From: Zygnema cylindricum | Lineage: Eukaryota > Streptophyta > Zygnematophyceae > Zygnematales > Zygnemataceae | Length of the DNA stretch: 30,000 bases | Assembly (NCBI GenBank): GCA_037447655.1 | Contig: JBBHKE010002084.1 | Location: 1-30,000, forward strand | Reading direction: 5' to 3' | Shown here: positions 20,519 through 29,225 of the stretch, piece after piece | Layout: the number at the start of each line of letters is the position of its first letter | Position numbering within the stretch: position 1 is the first letter of the stretch | Translations under genes and position numbers: made by a program | Notes under the pieces: model-generated | Told to the model about the DNA's origin: nothing | Seen by the model: only the letters and a program-made list of their open reading frames with translations | The model's database searches: none

Positions 20519-20701
20519 GTTGAAGTACAAACTGGCTTTGTTTTTTGATGATTTCACTTCAGGTAGGATGGTTTTTACTTGACCTGAGGAAGAAACTGTC
20601 TCATAATGGAAGACAAAAGCAACAGGAACTGGTCCTCGATCAAAAGCTTCAATGCGACGAGCCTCCAAAGAGAACTTCAAAACAACGTCTGAGAAAGCCT
20701 C
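20519..20701 (-). CDS. Candidate internal coding exon, unknown protein
   Basis: On the minus strand a T-rich tract (TTTTTCTCTGTTTG) and GAACAG form a good acceptor, and CAAC|GTAAGT a good donor. Between them are exactly 183 nt, 61 codons open in phase 0, starting EAFSDVVLKFSLEARRIEAF and ending SKNKASLYFN. The composition (mixed acidic, basic and aliphatic residues, no low complexity) looks like a real protein. I do not recognise the family. A second donor-like CAG|GTAAGT at about 20890-20898 upstream may end another exon, but its open frame has a different phase. No promoter or start is visible. Confidence 0.4.
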
Positions 20702-22029
20702 CTGTTCATGCATCAAACAGAGAAAAACGATGAAAAAAAGTTCCGGAACTTTGATCTCAGTAGTTGATTCCCCTTAATGTCATGATTTAGTAATAAAGGA
20801 ACAATTTAGTCATATTGAGTCTAGTAACAATCCTCTGGGTGGATTTAAGAAGCAAAAAAACAGATGGGATGATAACAAAAGCCACACTAACTTACCTGCG
20901 GTAAAGAAGAGCTTCAATAGCCCACATGTATTTTGTTTAGAAGCTGTACTGTGGTCCACACTAAATTATGTGCAGAATTTTAAAAAACATGTATGCTTGC
21001 AAACCCTAGATGCTATGCTAAACAAAACGGTCGGATTAAGCTAAATAGAGAACAAAAACCTAATTCGCAAAGACTCTGCTCAACATCGTTTTCTAACAAA
21101 TAACCTCTATGTTTTTACTATAAAAAAAGATGGAAACCATAATTTTTTTGAAAATGCTAACCAGGCATTCTTCCTCGCATAGCACTGGAGGTAAGTCAAG
21201 AGAGATTCCATACCTATCTAAACATTTACATAATCTCCTCAACATTCTACCCATGCTTTGCCATGCTCAACATTTCCTCATACGAAAACGCAAAAACTCA
21301 CATGTTAGTCCGACACAGGTTAGATTTTCTTTGACTATAAAAGATAGAGTTGACATTCTACAGTGATGAAATTCCAAAAAAAACCGTGAACATATCCCTT
21401 ATACAATGAACAAGGGAAGAATAAAATTAAGGACGAATGTGGATGACAATACAAGATACGAGCACCTTACTATTTATAGATACCCCTTGCAGAGAAAAGC
21501 TGGATTAGTATTATTACTTCATATTCTCTATCCATACCACAAACAAACAGCATAAATGTGAGATAGAAAAACCTGTGAATGTTCTGCCATTGATCCTTGA
21601 TTTTCCGAACTATCGTTTAGTCTACATTATCCAAACTATCATTTTATCTACGAAGGGGAAGGATAACCTCTTCCAAGAAACAAATCAAACACACTTGGTA
21701 TTTAGTTTTTTTCAAAAAGCTTCCGAGCAAGTTGTGATTCTTATGGCAATCTGTTGGGCAATAAAGCTTTGCTTAAAAAAAAAAAAAACACTTTATTCAC
21801 CAGATCAATTGTCCTATCCACCCATCCCAAAATCTCCGCAACAACCTCTCACCAACTATCACATACTTACAACGATATCGACTTCAGTTACCTTCATTCT
21901 TTCGACCCAGGTGCTTCTCCAAGCCCACTGCCCTCCAAATATATGTGTAGGATAGAACAAATTCAGATGACACTGACTTGTATACATCGAAGTACATCAT
22001 TTTTGTTTTCCGTCACATTCTCCTCATCC
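20702..22029. other. No assignable gene; probable duplicated mTERF 3' flank near 21180
   Basis: CACTGGAGGTAAGT at about 21183 resembles GGAGGTACTAA at 16369 and 25567, which marks the 3' flank of the mTERF copies. The rest is AT-rich and shows nothing I can name. Confidence 0.35.
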
Positions 22030-22610
22030 TCATCTCTGCAAATACAACCACAAATCTCATACTAAGTTTCCACTTATTTTGACATTGGTACATATAAAAG
22101 GAATCATGTGAAACAGTGACCTATGATGCAATAATTGACTGCCACAGAGGAATGGAGGGAAAGGAGGGAGGGAGGGAGGGAGGAAGGGAGGAAGGGGTTT
22201 TCTTCATGGCTTCCATTGTCTTAAGAACGCCAAGCAGCAAAATATTTGAAGATTAACAACGAAATACAAAAGCTATGCGAACACGCAAGCACTAGAGGCA
22301 AAATCGGAACCAAGAAAATTCCTGAAAATGCACTCACAGCACTCGACGAGGTAAAGTAGCTCCAAATTGGTCTTCAATTGCTCTTATTTATTGCATAGAA
22401 GATTGTTGATAAGGAATAATCGCCACTATTTATGTTGGACTTTACAAGGGCATCATAACATGGCTTCAGTCGTTTATCAAGAGAGTATCCAAGAATAGAT
22501 GAATTTTTAACCACATCCTCTATATTGCGTCCCATTTCCTTCACCAAAATCTCCAATTTTTGGTTGAGGGAATCTAAGGGGAAACCAATAAGTCCTGCCG
22601 GGCCTGCCAA
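22030..22610 (-). pseudogene. mTERF C-terminal fragment with 3' flank
   Basis: 22590-22374 on the minus strand encodes QKLEILVKEMGRNIEDVV, then LDKRLKPCYDALVKSNIN and STIFYAIN. This matches residues about 355-412 of the intact mTERF protein. Homology stops abruptly near 22600, so only the last mTERF repeats survive. The flank at 22030-22070 (CACAAATCTCATACTAAGTTT) matches 25650-25670 beside the intact gene. It cannot make a working protein. Confidence 0.8.
22154..22197 (+). repeat. G-rich (GGGA)n tract
   Basis: Consecutive GGG runs are separated by single A residues, compatible with a G-quadruplex on the top strand. Confidence 0.8.
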
Positions 22611-22717
22611 TTTTCAGGCCTCTCTCCTTTTCCAGGACTTTCTTCAAACCCTTCTTGTTATTTTGTTTGTAAAATCTCGCACCTTAATAATTTGCGATCT
22701 GTGACGCTGACTTCGTA

Positions 22718-22892
22718 CTGTAGAACCTGTCTAATTCAATACTGCCTAATTCAATAACCTCCATAATTCAATATTTGTGCCATTTCCTGACCATTCAATA
22801 GTGAATTACATCGCAGCGTCGTAATTCAATAACCTCTCTAATTCAATACCAACCACCGGTCCCAGGAGTATTGTTTTAGACAGGTTCTACTG
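22718..22892. mobile_element. Emigrant/pogo-like MITE, 175 bp
   Basis: The left end is CTGTAGAACCTGTCTAA and the right end, reverse-complemented, CAGTAGAACCTGTCTAA: one difference in 17. TA flanks both sides (22716-22717 and 22893-22894), the pogo/mariner target duplication. The interior has about five copies of TAATTCAATA arranged subterminally, like the AATTAATA repeats of plant Emigrant/Lemi1 elements. It is non-coding. Confidence 0.85.
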
Positions 22893-23584
22893 TACAGTTC
22901 TGTACTGGCTGTAACATTTAGGACCTGGTTACATCGGGTCACGTTTGTAACAAAGTTTTTAGTACGTGTCTCGATTTGAGTGGAACCACGTAACCTAAAG
23001 ATCTAATGTTGAGAAATTGTCAAAAAAAAAACCGACCAATTTCATTTCAAAATCACAAGACAGATCACGAGACAAGGTAAAAGACAAAGCACAAGATAAA
23101 CAAGAGACATCGAGTAGGGGAGGAAGAGGAAAGAAAAGCAGAAGAATAAATGTATTGTAATTTAGGAAAAATAATGGAAAAACATTGATAGATAAAAAAG
23201 GTAAAAATGCACATAATCAACACACAAGGTACACAACAACTCAGTTTTATTGAACGATAATACAATGTATTCGATACATGTCATTCTCTATTTTGCAATA
23301 TAAAAAAATATTTCTAACTCCCATCCTCTAACTTTATACAAATCCCTAAACTTGTATCGTTGTCCAATTTTCCAGCATCGTCACCCTCTTGGCATTCAAC
23401 TCCAAAATATACATCTAACAACTCAACCAAAGACCCTATAATAAACCTTAACTATTATATTCCCTACTTCATCCAAATTGCTCGGTGGTTGGCACTATTC
23501 CTCCAACGATGTTATCGACACTCCTCTTCCTCCTTTTCCTCCTCCTCCTCTGCATTTTGATCATATCGTAACTCTTGTTTTGCT
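22893..23584. other. No recognisable gene
   Basis: Apart from the dispersed repeat at 22910-23040, this is AT-rich DNA with short open frames of no recognised family. Confidence 0.4.
22910..23040. repeat. Dispersed repeat related to 27700-27875
   Basis: Shared words in the same order: GGTTACATC, GTAA, TTTTTA(G/C), TACGTGT, CCACGTAA and AACCGACCA.TTTC. It is probably a truncated relative of the Harbinger-like element at 27672-28331. Confidence 0.55.
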
Positions 23585-23629
23585 AACAAAGATCAGTAAA
23601 AAGAGATGAGAATAAAGAAGGTCGAAAGA

Positions 23630-23800
23630 GTAATGGAGGAGAAGAGAGGGAGAGGGAGGGAGGGAGGGAATGGGTGAGGGAGGGAGGGAGGGGAAGGTGA
23701 ATGAGGGGGGGATCAGGATCAGGTAGAGGGAAGGTGGGATGGGGTCAGGATCAGGGCGGAAGAGGGAGAGGCATGGGCCAGGGGAGAAGGATCCGGAGAT
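23630..23800 (+). repeat. Purine-rich, G-run tract
   Basis: Runs of GAGAGGGAGAGGGAGGG and later GGGGGGG, GGATCAGG repeats. The open frames here are compositional. Confidence 0.8.
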
Positions 23801-24051
23801 CAGGACGGATTTCAAAAGAGGGAAGCGAGGGAAAGACTCAACGGGAAAAAAAAACCTTATCAACAGGAAAGTTTTTTTGTCGATTACTGATTGCACAACA
23901 AATTTTCACAACCCTCTCATCGTCATTTTACGATAAATTATTTGCCCATCAGGAAGTTAATTAGCTTAATAAACACGGGCATGGAATGAAATTTAGTTTG
24001 CAATTTGTTAATAGTTTCAAACACAGTCAGTCCAAAAAACAACAAAGGAAA

Positions 24052-24240
24052 CTATACCGCCCGTCATTATTAGCGCTACGGATTTGCTAGTGTTAATGCG
24101 AAATTAGAATATACAATACTAATTTAGTGCAAGGAGACGTGGCAGATTGTAGTCCACTCCCTTAAAAAGTGTCGTTAACACTATTTTCTGATTTTCGACC
24201 AAAAATGTGTTATTAACTCCAATAACGATTGCCAGTATAG
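24052..24240. mobile_element. Short MITE of the CTACACCG family
   Basis: The left end is CTATACCGCCCGTCATTATT, followed by AGCGCTA. The right end, reverse-complemented, is CTATACTGGCAATCGTTATT, followed by GGAGTTA. They share about 19 of 27 positions with each other and follow the pattern of the elements at 15131 and 28695. Confidence 0.55.
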
Positions 24241-25949
24241 TCATACCAGCTAAAGTCACTCTGTGAACCCCACAATAATCTACCATATGTGGAAAAAAAA
24301 AAAAACATAAGCACCATTTTTTTCCTTCCATGGTAACCTACACTTGCCGCATAATTTTTTTTTGTTATCACTTATACTGAATTAAGTCAACCACAGAGTT
24401 TCCCACAAATTTTTGAGTTTACCTATTTTTACGACAGACTTATCTGCGTAAAAAATAACGCATTGAAAATAAAACTGTTTCTTTTTTGTAAAAAATCCCA
24501 GGAAAAACTAATATGCTAATATGCTTCATACCTCACACTTATTTACTTTTTACACTTCATCATTGTGAATTGTCGATTTTCCTGACAGAGAGACTCAAAA
24601 GTTACTTAGAAATAGTCACGACTCACAATTCCATGAACCTGATAACCCAAGGGAAATTACGAAGGGATAAAAGTATTAAAAGTATTGCTTGTCAAGCCCA
24701 AAAGTTGGAGATATTTAGCAAATATACGCTTGGTAAATCGTCCCAAACAACTACAACACACTGGATAAAATTTATTTCTCTCTATTTCAAAACTAAGTAC
24801 TAGAGTGTTTTAAGTTTGGTACGCTTGAAAAACTATTATGTTTGAAAAATGAGCAAAACTAGCCACCAGTTGTCTAATACACTGGAGGTCACTGGATTTC
24901 AGTAAAAAACTATTTCAGTTTATAAGTCAAAACTTGTAATGTTGCCCGTTTTAGATATATATAGATTATATATCGATTATATATAATTTGATTATATCGA
25001 GACAATATCAATTTCCACTCAAAGCTGAATTTCTTTACATATTGAAACGATCCTAAAAATTTGATAAGACTAGATTTTACAGAGATCAATCGGCAATGGA
25101 AAGCAGAAAGATTTAAGGTCACAAAGCAGAAAGATTGACAAAGGAGATAAATTGTTACCTGAAAAAACTCAGTCTCTTCTCGTCTCACAAATTTGCCTTA
25201 TTACGAGTCTTTAAAACTTCGCAAACTCTTCACAAACATTTGATAGAGCAATTCATTCACAAGTGCTCGCCTTTAGTTTGTCCATTTTATCCTCGAGACC
25301 ACAGTGTTGTAGTTTAGCTGTGTGACAGAAAAACCAACCAACCAACCACAACCAGAAAAACATCATGAGAAGTTGTATACCTGATATCAATAAGTGGACT
25401 TCGGATTTCCATCTAAAACATGTACCAGTCAAAAGAGCAGTTCATTCAAAACAAGGTTAATTCTTTGTTTCTTAATAGAGTGTATACCTGCAATGCTTCA
25501 ATATTTCTTGTATTCCCACGTGTCTCCCTGGCCTCCAGAAACGAGTGAAGGACAGTGCAAAGCCAGGAGGTACTAATTTGTGACAATCGACCAAAATAGC
25601 ATTCGTATTATGCCTCCCTTCACATTACCTACCTGCTCATCTCTCCACAGAACCACACATCTCATACCAAGTTCACTCTTTCAACGATGATACAGCAGAT
25701 GAGGAGAGCATACGAAAGAACCAAAAACAATGGTTTCACAATTGATTGGTTGGCAGCAAACATCAACATTCAGTTGTCATGGCTTACATTTTTGTAGCCT
25801 CACCGAACAGAACAAAGTGCATTGGTTACCAATGGAATTCAAGGCGACATCCAAAGACCTTTCAACAAATGCCAATGGAAAACATGAAGACACAAACACC
25901 TTTCACTGAATACATAACAAGAATGCATGATTTTCTGCACTCACAACTT
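24241..25949. other. No gene; includes the 3' flank of the mTERF gene
   Basis: AT-rich DNA with a TATATA/GATTATA cluster near 24955-24995. 25565-25949 is the part duplicated beside the mTERF pseudogenes. Short open frames have no recognised family. Confidence 0.5.
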
Positions 25950-27233
25950 TCAACGCAGTAACGAAACTCCAAATTTGCCTTCAAATACCACGTTTGTTGG
26001 ATTGAAGATTGCATAAAGAGGATGAAGATTCCCCTTTATTTTTGCCTTCACGAGGGCATGATGACGTGGCTTCAACCTCTTTTCAAGGGATAGAGTAAGA
26101 ACGGGCGGGTATGCAGCCACATCCTCAATACTGCGTCCCATTTCCTTCACCAAAAACTCCAATTTTGGTCTAATGGTCTCCCAAGAGCGACCTAAAAGCG
26201 ATGGGCTAGATCTCATCATTTTTAGCCATCTCTCTTCTCCGAAATGCTCCTGTAGCTGTTTGTTTGTATGCTGAATTGTGGAAAGACGAGCCAAGAGAAT
26301 GTTAGGGTTCCTCATCAAAAGTCGTTTTGCAACGTCATTGCCAAACAACTCATGTAGCCCATTGCTTGTTTGCTTCAAGGCATGGCCTTTCCTACAGACA
26401 AGATAAGGAAATTTTGAAAGGACAGTTCCACCAATTGGATCTTGAAAAATAACATTGATTGTCTCTATCGCTTCTCTCAGAGATTTATCACTACATGCCA
26501 ACAAAGTTGGATACTTCTCCAAAGTAGAAGGAGTTAGAGGTAAATTTAGACTCGACCACAGTTGCAATTTGGATTCAATACTACTTACAAGATAACCTAG
26601 AACCGATGGGTGACTAGCAACCAGCTTTCCTAACTTCTTCACTTTCAAGTCATTTTGGAGATAGTTGAGTACGGATTCATGTTGCTCATCTGGACCAGAT
26701 AGAAAATTTTGATTTGGACGAGAATCATTCTCCACAGTATCAAGAAACTGCTGCGAGTCGATCCCATACCGACGAAAAATGGTAGCCTTTCGTTCAATAT
26801 TTTGATTATTTTTTACAAGGATAACAGAATTTCTCTTCAGAATCCGCTGAAGCTGAACCCTAGAGCACCCTAGACTCAGCAGAATCTTTGTGACATCTGC
26901 CACGTCAGCTTCTGAAACTGCCACACGATTGCTGACCTTTGCCACAGCATCTTTTAACTTTGCCACGTCATTTTTCAGCTTCTCCTCGTCAGTTTCCCCG
27001 CCTCCCGCCTCGGGCTGCTCTGTGGCCTCGCTGGGAGCCTTGGGTGGGCGGCGAGGGCGACTGTGGAGGTAGGCGAAATGCTGCCAGGAGGAGTGGTGGG
27101 GGAGTACGGTTGGCTTGGGTTGTGGCACGTGTGGATGGACAGCTGGCGGTCCGCTGGACGGAGAGAGCGCCGCGAGGAGAGAAGCGAGAGAGCGAGAGAA
27201 CGGACGGAGGGAGCGCAGGGACGCCCAGGCCAT
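25950..27233 (-). CDS. mTERF-domain protein, intact, 427 residues
   Basis: mTERF proteins are helical-repeat nucleic-acid-binding proteins that act in transcription, termination, splicing or ribosome assembly in plant mitochondria and plastids. The single-exon frame starts at ATG 27233 (MAWASLRSLRPFSRS). The first ~60 residues are rich in Ser, Arg and Ala with almost no acid, as in a transit peptide; residues 83-116 are a charged, probably coiled-coil linker. The mTERF repeats follow: LLSLGCSRVQLQRILKRNSVIL (118-139, shown in part by LxxLGxS), LGKLVASHPSVLGYLV (201-216), LEKYPTLLACS (238-248), VLSKFPYLVC (271-280), VAKRLLMRNPNILL (301-314) and LVKEMGRSIEDVAAYPPVLT (361-380), then LEKRLKPRHHALV. 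Pseudogene relatives at 15, 16.6-17.9 and 22.4 kb preserve the same ends, showing this is the surviving member. Its exact RNA or DNA target cannot be told. Confidence 0.93.
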   Translation of the reverse strand: MAWASLRSLRPFSRSLASLLAALSPSSGPPAVHPHVPQPKPTVLPHHSSWQHFAYLHSRPRRPPKAPSEATEQPEAGGGETDEEKLKNDVAKLKDAVAKVSNRVAVSEADVADVTKILLSLGCSRVQLQRILKRNSVILVKNNQNIERKATIFRRYGIDSQQFLDTVENDSRPNQNFLSGPDEQHESVLNYLQNDLKVKKLGKLVASHPSVLGYLVSSIESKLQLWSSLNLPLTPSTLEKYPTLLACSDKSLREAIETINVIFQDPIGGTVLSKFPYLVCRKGHALKQTSNGLHELFGNDVAKRLLMRNPNILLARLSTIQHTNKQLQEHFGEERWLKMMRSSPSLLGRSWETIRPKLEFLVKEMGRSIEDVAAYPPVLTLSLEKRLKPRHHALVKAKIKGNLHPLYAIFNPTNVVFEGKFGVSLLR

Positions 27234-27671
27234 TGGAGTGGGAAGGGAGGAGAGAGAGGGGACTCAGGAAGGTACAGTAATAGAGGGAATATGTTAATGT
27301 GTGTATAAAAGAGGCGGTTTAAACTGTAAGATGTAAACATTTCTGACGGCCGTCTAATTGAACAGCATGGCATTGGCAATTGGCAATTGGCATTTGAAAT
27401 GTTGGGTTTAAACGCCGAACACTAAAACTTTAAACAATAAAACCACGTTGAAACGTTTCAAACCTACGTTTTTCTATTTTTTTTCGTTTTTTTCTTTTTT
27501 TTTAAGTTGTAACTAGTTTTGAGTCAAGTAGAAAAACCTTTGGATATAAAAGAAACAAAACAAACAAATAAAACTTTTTTTTTTTCACTTTTATCTTTTT
27601 ATCCTTTTTTTGGTATGTGACCATCGCCACTATTCCGGAAAGTCATCGAAAGGTTTTGATTTGTTGATTAA
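27234..27671. other. Upstream region of the mTERF gene
   Basis: About 90 bp of purine-rich leader precede the start codon. I see no convincing minus-strand TATA box; TATAAAAG at 27304 points the other way. Beyond 27400 the sequence is T-rich and featureless. Confidence 0.4.
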
Positions 27672-28331
27672 GGGCATGGTTACATCAGGAGGTCTCTGTA
27701 ATAGTACGGACATCAAAAAAATTGTATTACAGAGGCCTCGGTTACATCACGTATCGTCTGTAAATACTAAATAGGTTTTTACATACGTGTTTTTTTTTTA
27801 GTAGTTCCACGTAAGTCGACGATCAAATCTCTAAAATCGCAAAGATTTGAAAACCGACCATTTTCGTATGCAAATCCGTACTTGCGTACTTCATACGTGT
27901 ACTTCACAAGTGTACCGCGTCAATGTACCTCAAAGATCTCCTTCACTCTGCTGACTTTCAGGAAAAAACCGTATTTCTTTTCGGCAATGATTTTACGGTC
28001 ACCTTGTCCGAAGGCACGTGACTTTGAGGGCGTGTGAAAATTTTCCTTTTTCATCGACGCACGTGTCTATCGTCCAGGTGTAGCGACTTGACTGGTTCTG
28101 TATTGGTGAACCCACCTCCGCGAGGTGGGTTCACCAATACAGCAATTGCTTCGCAGATGAAGACCAAAATGTAATCGGACGGTCGACGTCTTCTCCCGGA
28201 TACTTGGAGAATCGTAATCTTATTTTCTGTAATGTTGTTTTCAAGAAACTCACGAAAATATAGTACGGCTGGTACGGGCAAGTACAATATTCTGTATTAA
28301 ACCTCACTTTTCGTCTGATGTAACCATACTC
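27672..28331. mobile_element. PIF/Harbinger-like MITE, 660 bp
   Basis: The terminal inverted repeats are GGGCATGGTTACATCAG on the left and GAGTATGGTTACATCAG (reverse-complemented) on the right, two differences in 17. They are flanked by TAA on both sides (27669-27671 and 28332-28334), the three-base TWA target duplication typical of PIF/Harbinger. A second internal hairpin is AGG(T)CTCTGTAATA against TATTACAGAGGCCT near 27691-27740. No transposase is encoded. Confidence 0.8.
28098..28142. repeat. Perfect 21-bp hairpin with 3-nt loop
   Basis: CTGTATTGGTGAACCCACC plus TC at 28098-28118 is followed by CGC and its exact reverse complement at 28122-28142. It lies inside the Harbinger-like element. 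There is no U-tract, so a terminator is unlikely in this plant-like context. Confidence 0.95.
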
Positions 28332-28374
28332 TAAGGTGGCTTTTTTAATGGCTAGTGAACATATGTTGCCCGTT

Positions 28375-28482
28375 GCAGTACATTTTTGGCAGGTACGGTA
28401 CATTTTTTGGCAGGTACAGTACAGTACAATTTTGGCGGGTACGGTTCATTTTTTGCAGGCACGGTACATTTTTGGCAGGTAG
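28375..28482. repeat. Tandem ~25-bp repeats (TACATTTTTTGGCAGGTACGG)
   Basis: About four to five variants follow one another (GGCAG, GGCGG, TGCAGG), each containing GGTAC or GTACGGT(A/T)C. Confidence 0.85.
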
Positions 28483-28694
28483 ACGGTTTACACCTATTTT
28501 GAAGCTTGCATGAGGCGTTAGTTGGGGGAAGTTTGGTATCGTCTTGTAGCTATATCAATGTGTCCACAACTTCAAGGGGCTATCCATGATCATTTTCCCC
28601 CTGCATCAGTTCATTCTTGTAACACGGGGAGGTTGTAAGAGGGTTGTACAAGGGATCCTTGGCATCTCCGAGTGGACGTTGTTAACGATTTCCA

Positions 28695-28931
28695 CACTAC
28701 ACCGCTAGTCACTATTAGTGCTAAAGTTTTTTTCGCCACTTTTTCGCCACTAAACATCTTTTCTCCGTGCACACTTGTCGGATTGCCAATCGGATGGTTG
28801 TTACTAGAAGGTAAAATTCTCATCTTCCTATTGGTGGTCTCTGATTGACAAACGGACGAGTGTCCAATGAGAAATGATGTTTTTAAGTGGCGAAAAAAAC
28901 GTTAAAGCTAATAACGATTAGTGTTGTAGTG
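28695..28931. mobile_element. Foldback CACTA-like MITE, 237 bp
   Basis: The ends are CACTACACCGCTAGTCACTA and, reverse-complemented, CACTACAACACTAATCGTTA, then TTAG in both. The homology continues inward: TTTTTTTCGCCACT and AAACATC are mirrored by AGTGGCGAAAAAAA and GATGTTT, so nearly the whole element can fold into one long stem. No clear target duplication is seen. Confidence 0.7.
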
Positions 28932-29130
28932 ATTGCAATGCCATCTTTTGCGACCCCAGACATGCCCGGTCTCTAATCAACCAAAAATTTCCTTTTATTC
29001 GTGCTTTTTACTTCAAATCAAGCTCCATACTATATTTAATGGAGGACCATTGCCAATCTGATTTCCCTCTCCCTTTGGGATTTCGTATTTGTGCTCCTTA
29101 AGAGGGCATAACATATTAGAATTCCCCTAT

Positions 29131-29225
29131 CAACGTGGCATCTTGCTGACATGGCATGCAATCTGCTGATGTGGCACTATGATGTGACATATTGCTGATG
29201 TGGCACCTTGATGACGTGGCGTGCA
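29131..29225. repeat. Tandem ~21-bp repeats with GTGGCA
   Basis: Degenerate copies of TTGCTGATGTGGCACC, including two ACGTGGC words (G-box/ABRE-like). Confidence 0.7.

Noticed and set aside
26890-27379. Open frames opposite or overlapping the mTERF N-terminus
   Set aside because: They arise from the GC-rich transit-peptide region and have no family resemblance.
28098-28142. Rho-independent terminator
   Set aside because: No T-run follows, the sequence is plant-like, and the hairpin lies within a MITE.
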